From the NCBI RefSeq assembly GCF_010078235.1, contig NZ_JAABOS010000007.1:1-64000 (forward strand): a DNA stretch of 64,000 nucleotides, read 5' to 3'. The notes under the pieces are model-generated. The model saw nothing but the letters and a program-made list of their open reading frames with translations. It searched no databases and was not told the origin of the DNA. This document shows, piece by piece, positions 38,031-48,002 of the stretch. The stretch is from Cognatundibacterium crateris. GTDB taxonomy: Bacteria; Pseudomonadota; Gammaproteobacteria; Burkholderiales; Burkholderiaceae_D. The position numbers and the translations under genes were made by a program. The first letter of the stretch is position 1; every line of letters starts with the position of its first letter.

Positions 38031-38423
38031 ATGAAAATCAAAAAAACTGAAGCCGAATGGAAGGCCTTACTCGACCCCATGCAATTTGAGGTCACCCGTC
38101 ACGCAGCGACGGAACGTGCGTTTACCGGCAAATACTGGGATCACCATGAAGCTGGCATCTATACCTGCGTTTGCTGCCAGACGCCCTTATTCGCATCAGA
38201 CGCTAAATTTGATTCGGGATGCGGCTGGCCCAGCTATTTCCGCGCGCTGAACCCTGCCAATGTGAGAGAAGAGAAAGACCACTCTTTTGGCATGACGCGC
38301 ACTGAGATTTTGTGTAACATCTGCGACGCCCATCTGGGTCATGTTTTTCCGGATGGTCCGCCACCGACAGGTTTGCGCTATTGCATTAACTCTGCTTCTT
38401 TAACTTTTGATCCGTTACCCTGA
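38031..38423 (+). CDS. msrB: Peptide methionine-(R)-S-oxide reductase MsrB
   Basis: Repairs Met-R-sulfoxide, 130 residues. Zn-binding Cys pairs are in CVCCQTPLF and [15 protein letters not shown], and the catalytic Cys is in [10 protein letters not shown] clear AAGGAGG ribosome-binding site precedes the ATG. It is downstream of selO and upstream of yciB, in one probable transcript. Confidence 0.96.
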   Translation: MKIKKTEAEWKALLDPMQFEVTRHAATERAFTGKYWDHHEAGIYTCVCCQTPLFASDAKFDSGCGWPSYFRALNPANVREEKDHSFGMTRTEILCNICDAHLGHVFPDGPPPTGLRYCINSASLTFDPLP

Positions 38424-38430
38424 GCATTGC

Positions 38431-39054
38431 ATGAAATTTCTTTTTGACGTATTTCCGGTTCTACTTTTTTTTATCGCGTTTAAATGGGGCGAAAGCAACC
38501 CGGCCATGGCGCAGGAATGGGTACAGCATTTCCTGTCTGGCTTTATCGCTGGTGGCAAGGCACCAGCAGAAGTGGCGGCCGTCATCTTTGCCACGGCAAT
38601 TACCTTGCTGGCATCCGTTTTGCAAATCAGTTACCTGCTGCTGAAACGCGTGAAAGTCGATGCGATGTTGTGGGTATCATTCATCACTATCATGGTGTTT
38701 GGCGGTGCGACTATCTACTTCCACAGCGAAACCTTCATCAAGCTCAAACCCACCGTGCTGTACTGGTGCTATGGCGGCGCATTACTGCTGTCCCAGCTCA
38801 TTTTCAAAAAGAATCTGATTAAAGCGGCGATGTCTGCGCAGGTGCAATTGCCTGAAACCGTATGGAGCAGACTGGGTCTGGTCTGGATCGCGTATTTCAC
38901 ACTGATGGGCTTAGCCAACCTGTTTGTCGCCCAACAATTCAGCACCTCTGCCTGGGCCACATTTAAACTGGTTTCACTGGTCGGCATCATGCCCGCCTTT
39001 ATCATAGGCCAAAGCCTGTTTTTGTCTAAATACATCGAGGATACCGAGGCATGA
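38431..39054 (+). CDS. yciB: Inner-membrane septation/intracellular-size protein YciB
   Basis: The protein has 207 residues with five or six hydrophobic segments (for example VLLFFIAFKW, AEVAAVIFATAITLLASVLQ, AWATFKLVSLVGIMPAFIIGQSLFL). The N-terminal KFLFDVFPVLLFFIAFKWG is diagnostic for YciB/IspZ. E. coli YciB affects septation and envelope integrity. I choose the ATG at 38431 over one eight codons upstream that overlaps msrB. The stop overlaps the next ATG. Confidence 0.92.
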   Translation: MKFLFDVFPVLLFFIAFKWGESNPAMAQEWVQHFLSGFIAGGKAPAEVAAVIFATAITLLASVLQISYLLLKRVKVDAMLWVSFITIMVFGGATIYFHSETFIKLKPTVLYWCYGGALLLSQLIFKKNLIKAAMSAQVQLPETVWSRLGLVWIAYFTLMGLANLFVAQQFSTSAWATFKLVSLVGIMPAFIIGQSLFLSKYIEDTEA

Positions 39055-39323
39055 CACGTTTTGAAAAACTCCGTTTCAAACTGAGCGAAACTTTGCAGCC
39101 GCTCGAATGTCACTTGCAGGATGACTCTGCTGCCCACGCTGGCCATGCCGGCGCCGCCAGTGGTGGAAGTCATTACAGTGTCAAAATAATTTGTCAGCAA
39201 TTTGAGGGCTTAAACCGCGTATCCCGTCATCGTCTGGTGTATGATGCCGTTGGCGATATGATGCATACGGAAGTTCACGCGCTGGCGATAGTCGCGCTTG
39301 CTCCGTCAGAGATACCGACCTAA
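39051..39323 (+). CDS. BolA-family protein
   Basis: The protein has 90 residues. The BolA landmarks HAGHAG (glutaredoxin/iron-sulfur partner region), VSRHRLVYDAVGDMM and VHALAIVAL are present. BolA proteins bind monothiol glutaredoxin and affect iron-sulfur maturation and morphology. The start overlaps the yciB stop by 4 bases. It may be a BolA paralogue rather than BolA itself. Confidence 0.9.
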   Translation: MTRFEKLRFKLSETLQPLECHLQDDSAAHAGHAGAASGGSHYSVKIICQQFEGLNRVSRHRLVYDAVGDMMHTEVHALAIVALAPSEIPT

Positions 39324-39373
39324 GCAGTTCATTTATCAATCCAATTCAATATTTGTTATTTTAGGAACAGACA

Positions 39374-40147
39374 ATGACTTTTAAACCTGCTCATTTGCTG
39401 GTAGTACTTCTCGCAACAGCTGTGCCAGCAATGGCTCAAACCCTCGCCACCGTCAATGGCAAAGCAATCCCGGCAGCACGCATCGAAGCAGTTGTCAAGC
39501 AACTCACAGCACAAGGTCAACAGGATTCGCCACAATTGCGCGCAGCCGTCAAAGAACAATTGATCGCACGTGAAGTGTTCCTGCAAGAAGCTGATAAGTC
39601 TGGCATCACCAAAAATGCTGATGTCATCGCTCAGTTGGAAATGTCCCGCCAGGATCTGATCATCCGCGCCCTGATGATAGAGCAACTGAAAAAAAGCCCT
39701 ATCTCTGATGCTGACATCCAAGCTGAATACGACAAAGCAAAAACCCAGGCTGGTGACAAGGAATACCATGTCTACCATATTCTGACGGAAAAAGAAGACG
39801 ACGCGAAAGCACTCATCTCTAAACTGAAAGCTGGCGCTAAATTTGAAGAACTGGCAAAACAGTCTAAGGATACTGGCTCTGCATCGCGCGGTGGCGATCT
39901 GGATTGGGCAGTACCAGCTGGCTTCCCACCTGCTTTCGCACAGGCTCTGAGCGCCATGCAAAAAGGTCAGTTCACAGAAGCACCGGTTAAGACAGATGCT
40001 GGCTTCCACATCATCAAAGTTGACGACGTACGCCCAATCAAATTCCCATCCCTGGAAGAATTGAAACAGCAAATCGTCAGTGGTATGCAACAACAAAAAG
40101 TACAGGCTTACCAGCAATCCCTGCTGAAAAAAGCAGTTGTGAAGTGA
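39374..40147 (+). CDS. Periplasmic parvulin-type peptidyl-prolyl isomerase
   Basis: The protein has 257 residues. A signal peptide (about 1-20, cleavage MAQ) is followed by a SurA-like chaperone N-domain (about 21-125). A parvulin domain (about 130-225) starts KEYHVYHILTEKEDDAKALISKL, with SASRGGDLDWAVPAGFPPAFA and TEAPVKTDAGFHIIKVDDVR following. It probably assists folding of outer-membrane proteins. It ends at a strong terminator. It is not SurA itself, which would be longer. Confidence 0.93.
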   Translation: MTFKPAHLLVVLLATAVPAMAQTLATVNGKAIPAARIEAVVKQLTAQGQQDSPQLRAAVKEQLIAREVFLQEADKSGITKNADVIAQLEMSRQDLIIRALMIEQLKKSPISDADIQAEYDKAKTQAGDKEYHVYHILTEKEDDAKALISKLKAGAKFEELAKQSKDTGSASRGGDLDWAVPAGFPPAFAQALSAMQKGQFTEAPVKTDAGFHIIKVDDVRPIKFPSLEELKQQIVSGMQQQKVQAYQQSLLKKAVVK

Positions 40148-40167
40148 TCTCAGCTTACTCAGCAACA

Positions 40168-40198
40168 AAAAAAGAGGCAGTGATGCCTCTTTTTTTTT
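40168..40198. terminator. Terminator after the prolyl isomerase
   Basis: AAAGAGGCA (40171-40179), loop GTGA, TGCCTCTTT (40184-40192), with a T run to 40198 and A run upstream. Confidence 0.93.
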
Positions 40199-40382
40199 GC
40201 TTTCAAAATTGCTTGATCAACGATCAGGGCAAGCAAGCATTCAACGCTACCGCCAATGAACAATGGGCTTAGGTGCAATCCGCTGCTAGGGTAGATCTCG
40301 ACAAACTCTGTTCATGTGATTTACCGCCTTGTATCTCCCTATCATTTCTGCTTTTTTGTTGGGTACCCAAACACCTATTTCT

Positions 40383-41642
40383 TCAACAAAATCCACCCGA
40401 TCCAACATGGCTGGCAGCAAGCTCAACGCCTGACGCCAATTGCGTTTGATCGACATTCAAGACCCAACCATAGTCAGCGCGACGGAGTCGGTACATTGCC
40501 ATCAAGCTCAATTCTTCTGAGCCAGGCAGACGACGCTCGCCCGGCTGCAAACTGGTGACCATGAAATCTCCATCATCGCCGCTGTGCTCTATTCCTAAAG
40601 CATCCCCATATTCATGCAAGAGCGCAGAGAGCATATCCATCTTGCCATCGGCGGCGGAGCCTGCTTTGGCGATCCAGACATCCGGGTTCGAGGTTGGCAA
40701 GAACTCGTCGTTTTGATCTGGCGTGCTGTCGATGAACCAGCCGTGGCCTGCGGCGTTGGTGTCGAGGGTGATTTGGGCGGTGTTGCCAGTGCCTGTGGTT
40801 TGGCCTACTGCTGTACCTGCCAGGTCGCTGAAGTTAGTCAGTGACCCGCTGGCGTTGGCTAGCATGGCGTTTAGATTGGCTGTGGTTTGCCAGTTGGTGA
40901 AGTCATCTGTGCCCGTTGGCAGGTTCGAGGAGATTTTCCACCGCTCTTTTGGACAACGGTGGGCATCAACAACTTTTTCACCTTTTTCGTTCAAATGTTG
41001 ATATGGTTGTCCTACATCCACTGACATAGTGTAATAAATTCTGACCGTAATTCCGTCAGCGCTTACATCAATTATAAACTGATCGTTTCCTACAAAATCT
41101 TCTTTTAAGTCCGGGATGTAGTTATAGTCATATTTTATAAACCGATTCTCATTTGGAAATGGTTGCCCCAATCTACCATGCTTTGGTTGTTTAATAACAC
41201 GCACAGTTGTGTCTTTCCGCAAGCTCCCATCAGGATTATTACTAAAATCCATGCTCTTTCCAAGATACCGGCTCACATAGTCTCCCGCATTCAATATCGG
41301 ATATACGTCTGTCGATTCAGACGACACTATTTGGCAGACACCAAACTTAAATTTAGGAGAGCTAGTATTTGTCAACAATTTGTTAGCAGCTAAATACATA
41401 ACAGGTAGATCCACTGTTGATATTGGGGTATCCGGAAACCACATTTGAATATCTCCTTCGTTAAGCTGTAATTTTTCTTTCGCGTGTGCGATTGAAATAG
41501 TCATCTTCTGGGTATAAGCCTTTTCAGAAATTGGCGGGCTGGCTAACATCAACTTAGGTGTGCCAACCACTCCCCCGATGGCAACCGAATCTCTTTTAAG
41601 GCTGTAACCCGCACAAGTGGTACGCATCGCGATGCGCCGCAT
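40383..41642 (-). CDS. Cadherin-like/metzincin-like protein with a degenerate zinc motif
   Basis: The protein has 419 residues if it begins at 41642 (other starts possible, for example codon 47). The middle (about 145-220) resembles a cadherin-like repeat: VRVIKQPKHGRLG, then DFVGNDQFIIDVSADGITVRI. The C-terminal 150 residues resemble a domain of giant RTX-type proteins (GHGWFIDSTPDQNDEF), with a metzincin-like LLHEYGDALGIEHS. The expected HExxHxxGxxH has Asp347 in place of the second His. The AT content of 41000-41500 is visibly higher than the neighbours. It looks like a remnant or rearranged fragment of a larger surface protein. It has no signal peptide and no partner genes. Confidence 0.6.
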   Translation of the reverse strand: MRRIAMRTTCAGYSLKRDSVAIGGVVGTPKLMLASPPISEKAYTQKMTISIAHAKEKLQLNEGDIQMWFPDTPISTVDLPVMYLAANKLLTNTSSPKFKFGVCQIVSSESTDVYPILNAGDYVSRYLGKSMDFSNNPDGSLRKDTTVRVIKQPKHGRLGQPFPNENRFIKYDYNYIPDLKEDFVGNDQFIIDVSADGITVRIYYTMSVDVGQPYQHLNEKGEKVVDAHRCPKERWKISSNLPTGTDDFTNWQTTANLNAMLANASGSLTNFSDLAGTAVGQTTGTGNTAQITLDTNAAGHGWFIDSTPDQNDEFLPTSNPDVWIAKAGSAADGKMDMLSALLHEYGDALGIEHSGDDGDFMVTSLQPGERRLPGSEELSLMAMYRLRRADYGWVLNVDQTQLASGVELAASHVGSGGFC

Positions 41643-42055
41643 GGAACGTCGTTCAGCTGAATATGCCGAGTTATCGACTAGCCTGCATCTGGGTGCTACC
41701 TATGTTTTGTGATCAATTAGCTTGAGCCAACGCGTAATCATTTACAGATCAGATACATCACAGAATTTCGCATATCGGCTCACGTGGTAAAAGAGCGCCA
41801 TCAGTTCACCATTCATGCTTGGGTAGTATTACCGCCCCCCTCCATTATGAGATCAAATTACTTCAAGAGGACTGCAATTTTGCGACAACGGTGCGCTTGA
41901 TCAAAAGTAGAGTTTCAAAAAGTATCCCTTTAACAGAAACGCTGTCTGCAGTCCGCTTACACCATTATCGGGAACATCTGATACGCGATAAGCATGGTTT
42001 TGCGGCACATCTCGATGCGTCCTACTTTTGAGGGTTACGGCCTTGCATCAACAAA
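41643..42055. other. Intergenic patch without a convincing gene
   Basis: No supported CDS. A plus-strand frame at 41819-42031 (70 codons) has no ribosome-binding site or family resemblance. Together with the adjacent degenerate protein this may be an old accessory insertion between the prolyl isomerase and purL. Confidence 0.4.
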
Positions 42056-42087
42056 CAAAAAAAACCGGGTGCTGACCCGGTTTTTTT
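42056..42087. terminator. Terminator after purL
   Basis: AAACCGGGT (42061-42069), loop GCTG, ACCCGGTTT (42074-42082), followed by T on the plus strand and by a T run on the minus strand. It ends purL, which stops at 42126. Confidence 0.9.
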
Positions 42088-42125
42088 ATTGCTGATTCGA
42101 CGCGAACATCGAAGTGAACAACAGA

Positions 42126-45100
42126 TCAGCCCACCCACTTACGCGCATTGCGGAACATGCGCATCCATGGTGTGTCCTCGCCCCAGGACTCTGGTGCCCA
42201 GGATTGAACCACTGAGCGGAATACGCGCTCAGGATGCGGCATCATCACTGTGAAGCGCCCGTCCAGATTGGTCACCGCAGTAATACCGTCTGGCGAGCCA
42301 TTTGGATTGTAAGGATAAGCCTCAGTGGCCTGACCTGCATTATTCACAAAACGCAGAGCGGCGCTTGCCTCGCTCTGATTGCCTGTCTGTGAAAAGTCAG
42401 CAAAGCCCTCACCATGCGCGACTGCGATTGGCGTCTGTGTACCGGCCATACCGGCAAACAGAATCGATTGCGACTCCAGCACTTCCACCATCGCAAAACG
42501 GGCTTCAAACTGCTCCGATTTATTACGCGTGAATTTAGGCCATGCCTGCGCACCAGGGATGATGGATTTCAGATTACTCATCATCTGACAGCCATTACAA
42601 ATACCCAGACCAAAGGTGTCATCGCGATGGAAGAAGCCGGAGAACTGCTCAGCCATCATTTGGTTAAACAGGATGGTTTTCGCCCAGCCCTCACCCGCAC
42701 CCAATACGTCACCGTAGGAGAAACCACCAACAGCGATCAGGCCCTTAAAGTCTTGCAAATTAGCGCGACCAGCGATCAGATCACTCATGTGAACGTCGAC
42801 TGCTTCAAATCCAGCCTTGTGCATCACATAGGCCGTTTCGATGTGCGAATTCACGCCTTGCTCACGCAGGATAGCTACCTTAGGACGGACACCGGTTGCG
42901 ATAAACGGAGCAGCAATATCTTCCTGCATATCAAAGCTGATACGTGGCTGCATCCCCGGATCATTGACATCCAGAATGCGCGCATATTCAGCGTCAGCAC
43001 AAGCCGGATTGTCACGCAAACGGGCGATCTGCCAGCTGGTTTTGCTCCAGATTTGATGCAGGCTGCTGCGCTTCGCAGCGTAGATCTGCTTCACATCACG
43101 GGTAAACTCTATGCTGTCTCCGGCATTCACTTTGCCGATGATATGGCTGCAGGCACCCAGTTGATGCGCACGCAGCACATCCATTACTTCTGAACGCTGC
43201 TCAGTACGAACTTGTATCACTGCCCCCAGCTCTTCATTGAACAAAGCGCGCAGGGTCAGTTCATTTCTGCGTTCAGGAATCTGGCCGGCCCAGTTTTTCG
43301 CATCACCCTGGTCAGCCGCATGGCCGCCGTCCATCGCCAGAATATCCAGATTCACCGACAAACCAGCGCGACCCGCGAATGCCATTTCGCACAAGGTGGC
43401 ATACAAACCACCGTCAGAGCGGTCATGGTAGGCCAGTAATTTATCTTCACGATTCAGAGTCTGAATCGCAGCAAAGAAAGCTTTCAGATCTTCCGGCTGG
43501 TCCAGATCTGGCACTTCATCACCGATGCGTTGCATGACTTGCGCAAAGGCAGACGCGCCCAGACGATTTTTACCACGGCCCAAATCAATCAGAATCAGGC
43601 TGGTATCGCCCTTATCGAGCTGCAATTGTGGAGTCAGTGAACGACGTACATCGTAGACAGGAGCAAAGGCAGAAATAATCAGCGACACTGGCGAGGTGAC
43701 TGACTTGGCCGCACCGTCATCACTCCAGGTGGTGCGCATAGACAGGGAATCTTTACCGACCGGGATACTGATGCCCAGTGCAGGACAAACATCCATGCCT
43801 ACCGCTTTCACCGTATCAAACAGCGCAGCATCCTGACCCGGTTGACCGCAGGCGGCCATCCAGTTAGCCGACAATTTAATATCCGAGATAGCCTGAATCG
43901 GTGCAGCAGCGATATTAGTAATCGCCTCGCCCACCGCCATACGGCCTGATGCCGGGGCATTGATGACGGCCAGCGGGGTACGCTCACCCATAGACATCGC
44001 TTCGCCCAGATAACCTTCGAAACTCATGGTGGTCACTGCACAGTCAGCCACCGGCACCTGCCAAGGACCGACCATCTGGTCACGCACCGTGGTCGCACCG
44101 ACGGTACGGTCACCAATGGTAATCAGGAAGGATTTATCGGCCACAGTAGGCAGGCTCAGCACGCGTTCTGCAGCAGTAGCCAATTCGATACCGGTCAGGT
44201 CTATCGCTTGCAAGGTCTGAGTCTGACGTTCTACCTGACGATGCATCTTGGGCGGTTTGCCAAGCAATACGTTCATCGGCATGTCGACCGGTGCATTGCC
44301 ATGCAGAGGATCAATTACCTTTAACTGACGCTCTTCGGTCGCCGTACCAACTACCGCAAACGGGCAGCGCTCACGTTCACAGAAAGCCTGGAACACAGCC
44401 AGCGATTCAGGTGAAATCGCGAGTACATAGCGTTCCTGAGATTCATTACTCCAGATTTCCTTTGGAGCCAGGCCACTCTCTTCCAACGGCACTTTACGCA
44501 AATCAAACAATGCACCGCGCTTGGCATCGTTGGTGATTTCCGGGAAGGCGTTAGACAAACCACCGGCACCGACGTCATGGATAGACAGGATAGGATTCTC
44601 ATCACCGAGTTGCCAGCAAGAGTTAATCACTTCCTGAGCACGACGCTCCATTTCCGGATTGCCACGCTGCACCGAATCAAAATCCAGGTCAGCGGTATTG
44701 GTACCGGTTGCCATCGAGGACGCAGCACTGCCACCCATGCCGATACGCATACCTGGGCCACCCAGTTGTATCAATAAGCTACCGACTGGTAAATCATTTT
44801 TGTGCGTGTGTTTGGCAGAGATATTGCCGATACCGCCCGCAATCATGATGGGCTTATGGTAGCCATACACAGTACCAGCAACATTCTGCTCGTAGGTGCG
44901 GAAATAGCCGCCCAGATTCGGACGTCCGAATTCATTATTGAATGCCGCACCACCGATAGGTCCATCTATCATGATCTGCAAAGGTGAAGCAATGCGATCT
45001 GGCTTGCCATAGAACTCAGCGCTTGCTGTACCGGTATTGCAATCACCTGCGTTTTCCCATGGCTGTACCGAACCGGGGATCACAAGATTGGATACCGTAA

Positions 45101-46115
45101 AGCCACACAAACCTGCTTTAGGCTTAGCGCCACGCCCAGTCGCACCTTCATCACGGATTTCGCCACCGGCACCGGTAGAGGCACCCGGGAAAGGAGAAAT
45201 GGCGGTCGGGTGATTGTGGGTTTCCACCTTCATCAGGATATGCGTGAGTTCTTCACTGGCCTGATAGGTATTATTCTTAGGATAGAAACGGGTGACAGAT
45301 GCACCCTCGATGATAGAGGAGTTATCGCTGTACGCAACAACGGTGCCTTGCGGGTGTAATTCGTGGGTATTTTTGATCATCTGGAACAAAGACTTGTCTT
45401 GCTTTTCGCCGTCTATGGTCCAGTCTGCATTGAAGATTTTGTGGCGGCAATGTTCGCTATTGGCTTGCGCAAACATCATTAATTCGACATCGGTGGGATT
45501 ACGTTTGGCAGATGTAAATGCATCAACCAGATAATCAATTTCATCGTCCGATAATGCCAGACCTAGCTCGGCATTTGCATTGATTAACGCTTGCTTACCA
45601 CCACCGAGTACATCAATCGATTCCAACAGTTTTGCATCCAACTCACCGAACAGCATATTCACTTGCTGCAAATCACCGAGTACTGTCTCCGTCATTCTGT
45701 CATGTAAGGCTAAGGCAACCGCTACACGGGCCTGGGCATCGAGTGACTTCGCTTTTCCGAGCAAACTGTGCTTCATATGCACAAAGTAACTGATCCCTCT
45801 TTCGATTCGCCGTATTTGCTGCATGCCGCAGTTTCTGGCGATATCAGTTGCTTTACTGGCCCAAGGAGAAATCGTACCTACCCGGGGAATCACAACAAAT
45901 ATTTCACCGGTTTCTGGTCCGGCATAAGGATCACCGTAGGTCAGCAAGGCTTGCAAACGCTCCGTATCGGCAGCGCTGAGCGCAGCACTGGCATCGACAA
46001 AATGCTGGTAGCGCGCGGTGACACCGGCGATATCCGGCGCTATGCTTTGCAAACGGGAAAGAAGATTGGCGGTACGGAAACTAGACAGGGCATTAGAGCC
46101 TGGCAAAATCAACAT
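42126..46115 (-). CDS. purL: Phosphoribosylformylglycinamidine synthase (large type)
   Basis: De novo purine synthesis, ATP- and glutamine-dependent, 1329 residues, the usual size of the single-chain enzyme. N-terminal linker and synthetase domains include [21 protein letters not shown]-type sequence (here [19 protein letters not shown]) and ATP-grasp-like repeats. The C-terminal glutaminase has catalytic Cys in [14 protein letters not shown] and His in VAHGEGFAD. It stands alone, with the ArnT-like gene upstream on the same strand but separated by 138 bases. Confidence 0.97.
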   Translation of the reverse strand: MLILPGSNALSSFRTANLLSRLQSIAPDIAGVTARYQHFVDASAALSAADTERLQALLTYGDPYAGPETGEIFVVIPRVGTISPWASKATDIARNCGMQQIRRIERGISYFVHMKHSLLGKAKSLDAQARVAVALALHDRMTETVLGDLQQVNMLFGELDAKLLESIDVLGGGKQALINANAELGLALSDDEIDYLVDAFTSAKRNPTDVELMMFAQANSEHCRHKIFNADWTIDGEKQDKSLFQMIKNTHELHPQGTVVAYSDNSSIIEGASVTRFYPKNNTYQASEELTHILMKVETHNHPTAISPFPGASTGAGGEIRDEGATGRGAKPKAGLCGFTVSNLVIPGSVQPWENAGDCNTGTASAEFYGKPDRIASPLQIMIDGPIGGAAFNNEFGRPNLGGYFRTYEQNVAGTVYGYHKPIMIAGGIGNISAKHTHKNDLPVGSLLIQLGGPGMRIGMGGSAASSMATGTNTADLDFDSVQRGNPEMERRAQEVINSCWQLGDENPILSIHDVGAGGLSNAFPEITNDAKRGALFDLRKVPLEESGLAPKEIWSNESQERYVLAISPESLAVFQAFCERERCPFAVVGTATEERQLKVIDPLHGNAPVDMPMNVLLGKPPKMHRQVERQTQTLQAIDLTGIELATAAERVLSLPTVADKSFLITIGDRTVGATTVRDQMVGPWQVPVADCAVTTMSFEGYLGEAMSMGERTPLAVINAPASGRMAVGEAITNIAAAPIQAISDIKLSANWMAACGQPGQDAALFDTVKAVGMDVCPALGISIPVGKDSLSMRTTWSDDGAAKSVTSPVSLIISAFAPVYDVRRSLTPQLQLDKGDTSLILIDLGRGKNRLGASAFAQVMQRIGDEVPDLDQPEDLKAFFAAIQTLNREDKLLAYHDRSDGGLYATLCEMAFAGRAGLSVNLDILAMDGGHAADQGDAKNWAGQIPERRNELTLRALFNEELGAVIQVRTEQRSEVMDVLRAHQLGACSHIIGKVNAGDSIEFTRDVKQIYAAKRSSLHQIWSKTSWQIARLRDNPACADAEYARILDVNDPGMQPRISFDMQEDIAAPFIATGVRPKVAILREQGVNSHIETAYVMHKAGFEAVDVHMSDLIAGRANLQDFKGLIAVGGFSYGDVLGAGEGWAKTILFNQMMAEQFSGFFHRDDTFGLGICNGCQMMSNLKSIIPGAQAWPKFTRNKSEQFEARFAMVEVLESQSILFAGMAGTQTPIAVAHGEGFADFSQTGNQSEASAALRFVNNAGQATEAYPYNPNGSPDGITAVTNLDGRFTVMMPHPERVFRSVVQSWAPESWGEDTPWMRMFRNARKWVG

Positions 46116-46253
46116 GGCTGAGAGATAGTTGAGGCAATAGCTCGAGACAGTTCTCTCTCACTATCGCTGGTTGGATGAGAAAACCGAGATTATACTCCTT
46201 TGCTCCCCACCCACTCCAGACTACATGTATTTTTATCCGTGGAAATACCTGAC

Positions 46254-47930
46254 TTAATTCGAGAATACCAGGGTATCCCCTGATTCCTTGGTCTTTGTTA
46301 GCTTTTTGGCATAGGGTTTATTTTGAAAATCAGCCAGATCTTCTTTCAACACCAACAATGCAACTTTGCGCTCAGCCAGCAAATCAGCAAAACTCAAATC
46401 ATCGATCGCCACTGAATTTTTATGGAGTTTATTTCCCCAGTAAAGGTCATTACTGCGGATATCAACGATTCTGACGACACGCTGCAAATAAAATGGCAAT
46501 GAAGATTGCTGCTCAAAAACACGGTACAACACGGCTTCATGCTGCGGCAGCGCTTGTTGCGTCCACTGTACCAACGCCCGCGTAGACACTTTCTCATCCA
46601 TACCGGCTGCGACATTCAACAGCAGCGGCAGGCACAGCACAGGAATCAGCACAAATGTACTCACACCGGCTTTTGGCCATATCAATGCAATCAGCATCAC
46701 GAGGAAACTGGCGCATAAAAAAATGAGCCCGACCCAACCAATGAATTCATTTCTCCCCATACCAAAGGCGAAGACTTCCGCACTGGCTGATGCAGCCTGC
46801 CCCCATCCCCAATACGCGACAGCGGCAAACAAGGCCATCAGCAAGGCCGAAGGAAACACGATAGCTGCCTTGCCGCCATAGCCCTTCTCTTCCAGCCAGA
46901 AAGCAATTTGCATGGCCATCAACGGCATCACTGTCACCAGGTAATAATTAGCTTTCGCACTGGATACCGAGAAAAACAACAAGGGCATCAGCCACCCAGC
47001 CAACAGGAAGAGATGCAAACGCTTATCGGCCGGAATGAGACGCCGGACAAACAGCAATACCGGCAACAGGAAAGACCAGGGAAAAAGGAAAATCACTACC
47101 CGTGGCAAGTAATACCACCACGCGCCGGCATAGTAATCATGCGGCTCGCGCTTACCCAGGAAGCGCAAAACATGTTCGTTAATAAAGTAAAACCAGGCGA
47201 AAATCGGTTCCGTCGCCGCTGCAACAATATGCCAGGGCGCAGCCACCAGCAAAAACACTGCAATTGCGCGCCAGTCCAGCCACAGGCCAATACCTTCCAG
47301 AATGTCACGGAAGGATGTTGCCCTCAAGACCAGATAGACGCCCAGCACGGCCGAAAACAGGATCAGTGCCACAAAGCCTTTTGCCAGCAAAGCCAGCCCC
47401 AATGCGACCGCTGCAAGGTATAGATGCTTACGTTTGCGTTTTTCCGTGTACAGATAAGCTGCCATCACTGCAGTCATCAGAAAAACCGTCAACAGCATGT
47501 CAAACATCAAGACCCTGGCCATGGCAGTCACACCCAGACCACTGACAAAGATCAGTGCGGCCATACGCCCTGACTGCGGTCGAGCCACAGACTTGGCAAA
47601 CCATAAAATCAGCCCAACACAGCCCAGCCCCGACAAGGCAGGCACCAGCCGTATTACCCATTCTGATTGCCCGAAGATCCCCATAAACAGTGCCGTAAGC
47701 CAATACAGCAAGGGGGGTTTTTCCATATAGGCCAGACCATTCAGGTGTGGAATGATCCAATGTCGCCAATCGCCCGAAGCCAGCATTTCACGCGGGATTT
47801 CGGCATACAAGCCTTCATTATTATTCAGTACCGGATACGCCCCTAGCCAGAATCCGAAAAAATAAACAGCAAAGCCCCACACCAGCCACAAGGGCAGCAC
47901 GGGGACTGATAATGAAGTACTTTTATTCAT
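46254..47930 (-). CDS. ArnT-like GT-C glycosyltransferase
   Basis: Integral-membrane glycosyltransferase, 558 residues, with about 11 hydrophobic segments. The family signature NEGLYAEIPREMLASGDW and HLNGLAYMEKPPLLYWL is near the N-terminus. Members transfer 4-amino-arabinose or other sugars from undecaprenyl phosphate onto lipid A or other acceptors. The C-terminal soluble domain has no recognised motif. No arn genes lie nearby, so the substrate is unknown. The HDOD gene upstream on the same strand is separated by a terminator, so this gene needs its own promoter. Confidence 0.85.
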   Translation of the reverse strand: MNKSTSLSVPVLPLWLVWGFAVYFFGFWLGAYPVLNNNEGLYAEIPREMLASGDWRHWIIPHLNGLAYMEKPPLLYWLTALFMGIFGQSEWVIRLVPALSGLGCVGLILWFAKSVARPQSGRMAALIFVSGLGVTAMARVLMFDMLLTVFLMTAVMAAYLYTEKRKRKHLYLAAVALGLALLAKGFVALILFSAVLGVYLVLRATSFRDILEGIGLWLDWRAIAVFLLVAAPWHIVAAATEPIFAWFYFINEHVLRFLGKREPHDYYAGAWWYYLPRVVIFLFPWSFLLPVLLFVRRLIPADKRLHLFLLAGWLMPLLFFSVSSAKANYYLVTVMPLMAMQIAFWLEEKGYGGKAAIVFPSALLMALFAAVAYWGWGQAASASAEVFAFGMGRNEFIGWVGLIFLCASFLVMLIALIWPKAGVSTFVLIPVLCLPLLLNVAAGMDEKVSTRALVQWTQQALPQHEAVLYRVFEQQSSLPFYLQRVVRIVDIRSNDLYWGNKLHKNSVAIDDLSFADLLAERKVALLVLKEDLADFQNKPYAKKLTKTKESGDTLVFSN

Positions 47931-47952
47931 CCTGACACAATCTGTAATTCAG

Positions 47953-47983
47953 CAAAAAAAACGGCAAGCCAGATGCTTGCCGT
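47953..47983 (-). terminator. Terminator after the EAL/HDOD gene
   Basis: ACGGCAAGC (47961-47969), loop CAGAT, GCTTGCCGT (47975-47983). On the minus strand it is followed by a run of T (47960-47954). Confidence 0.92.
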
Positions 47984-48002
47984 TGCCTGGAGGTAAAATA
48001 AT

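Noticed and set aside
41819-42031. 70-codon plus-strand frame before purL terminator
   Set aside because: No ribosome-binding site, no recognisable family and no coding signature. It lies in the same patch as the degenerate protein.
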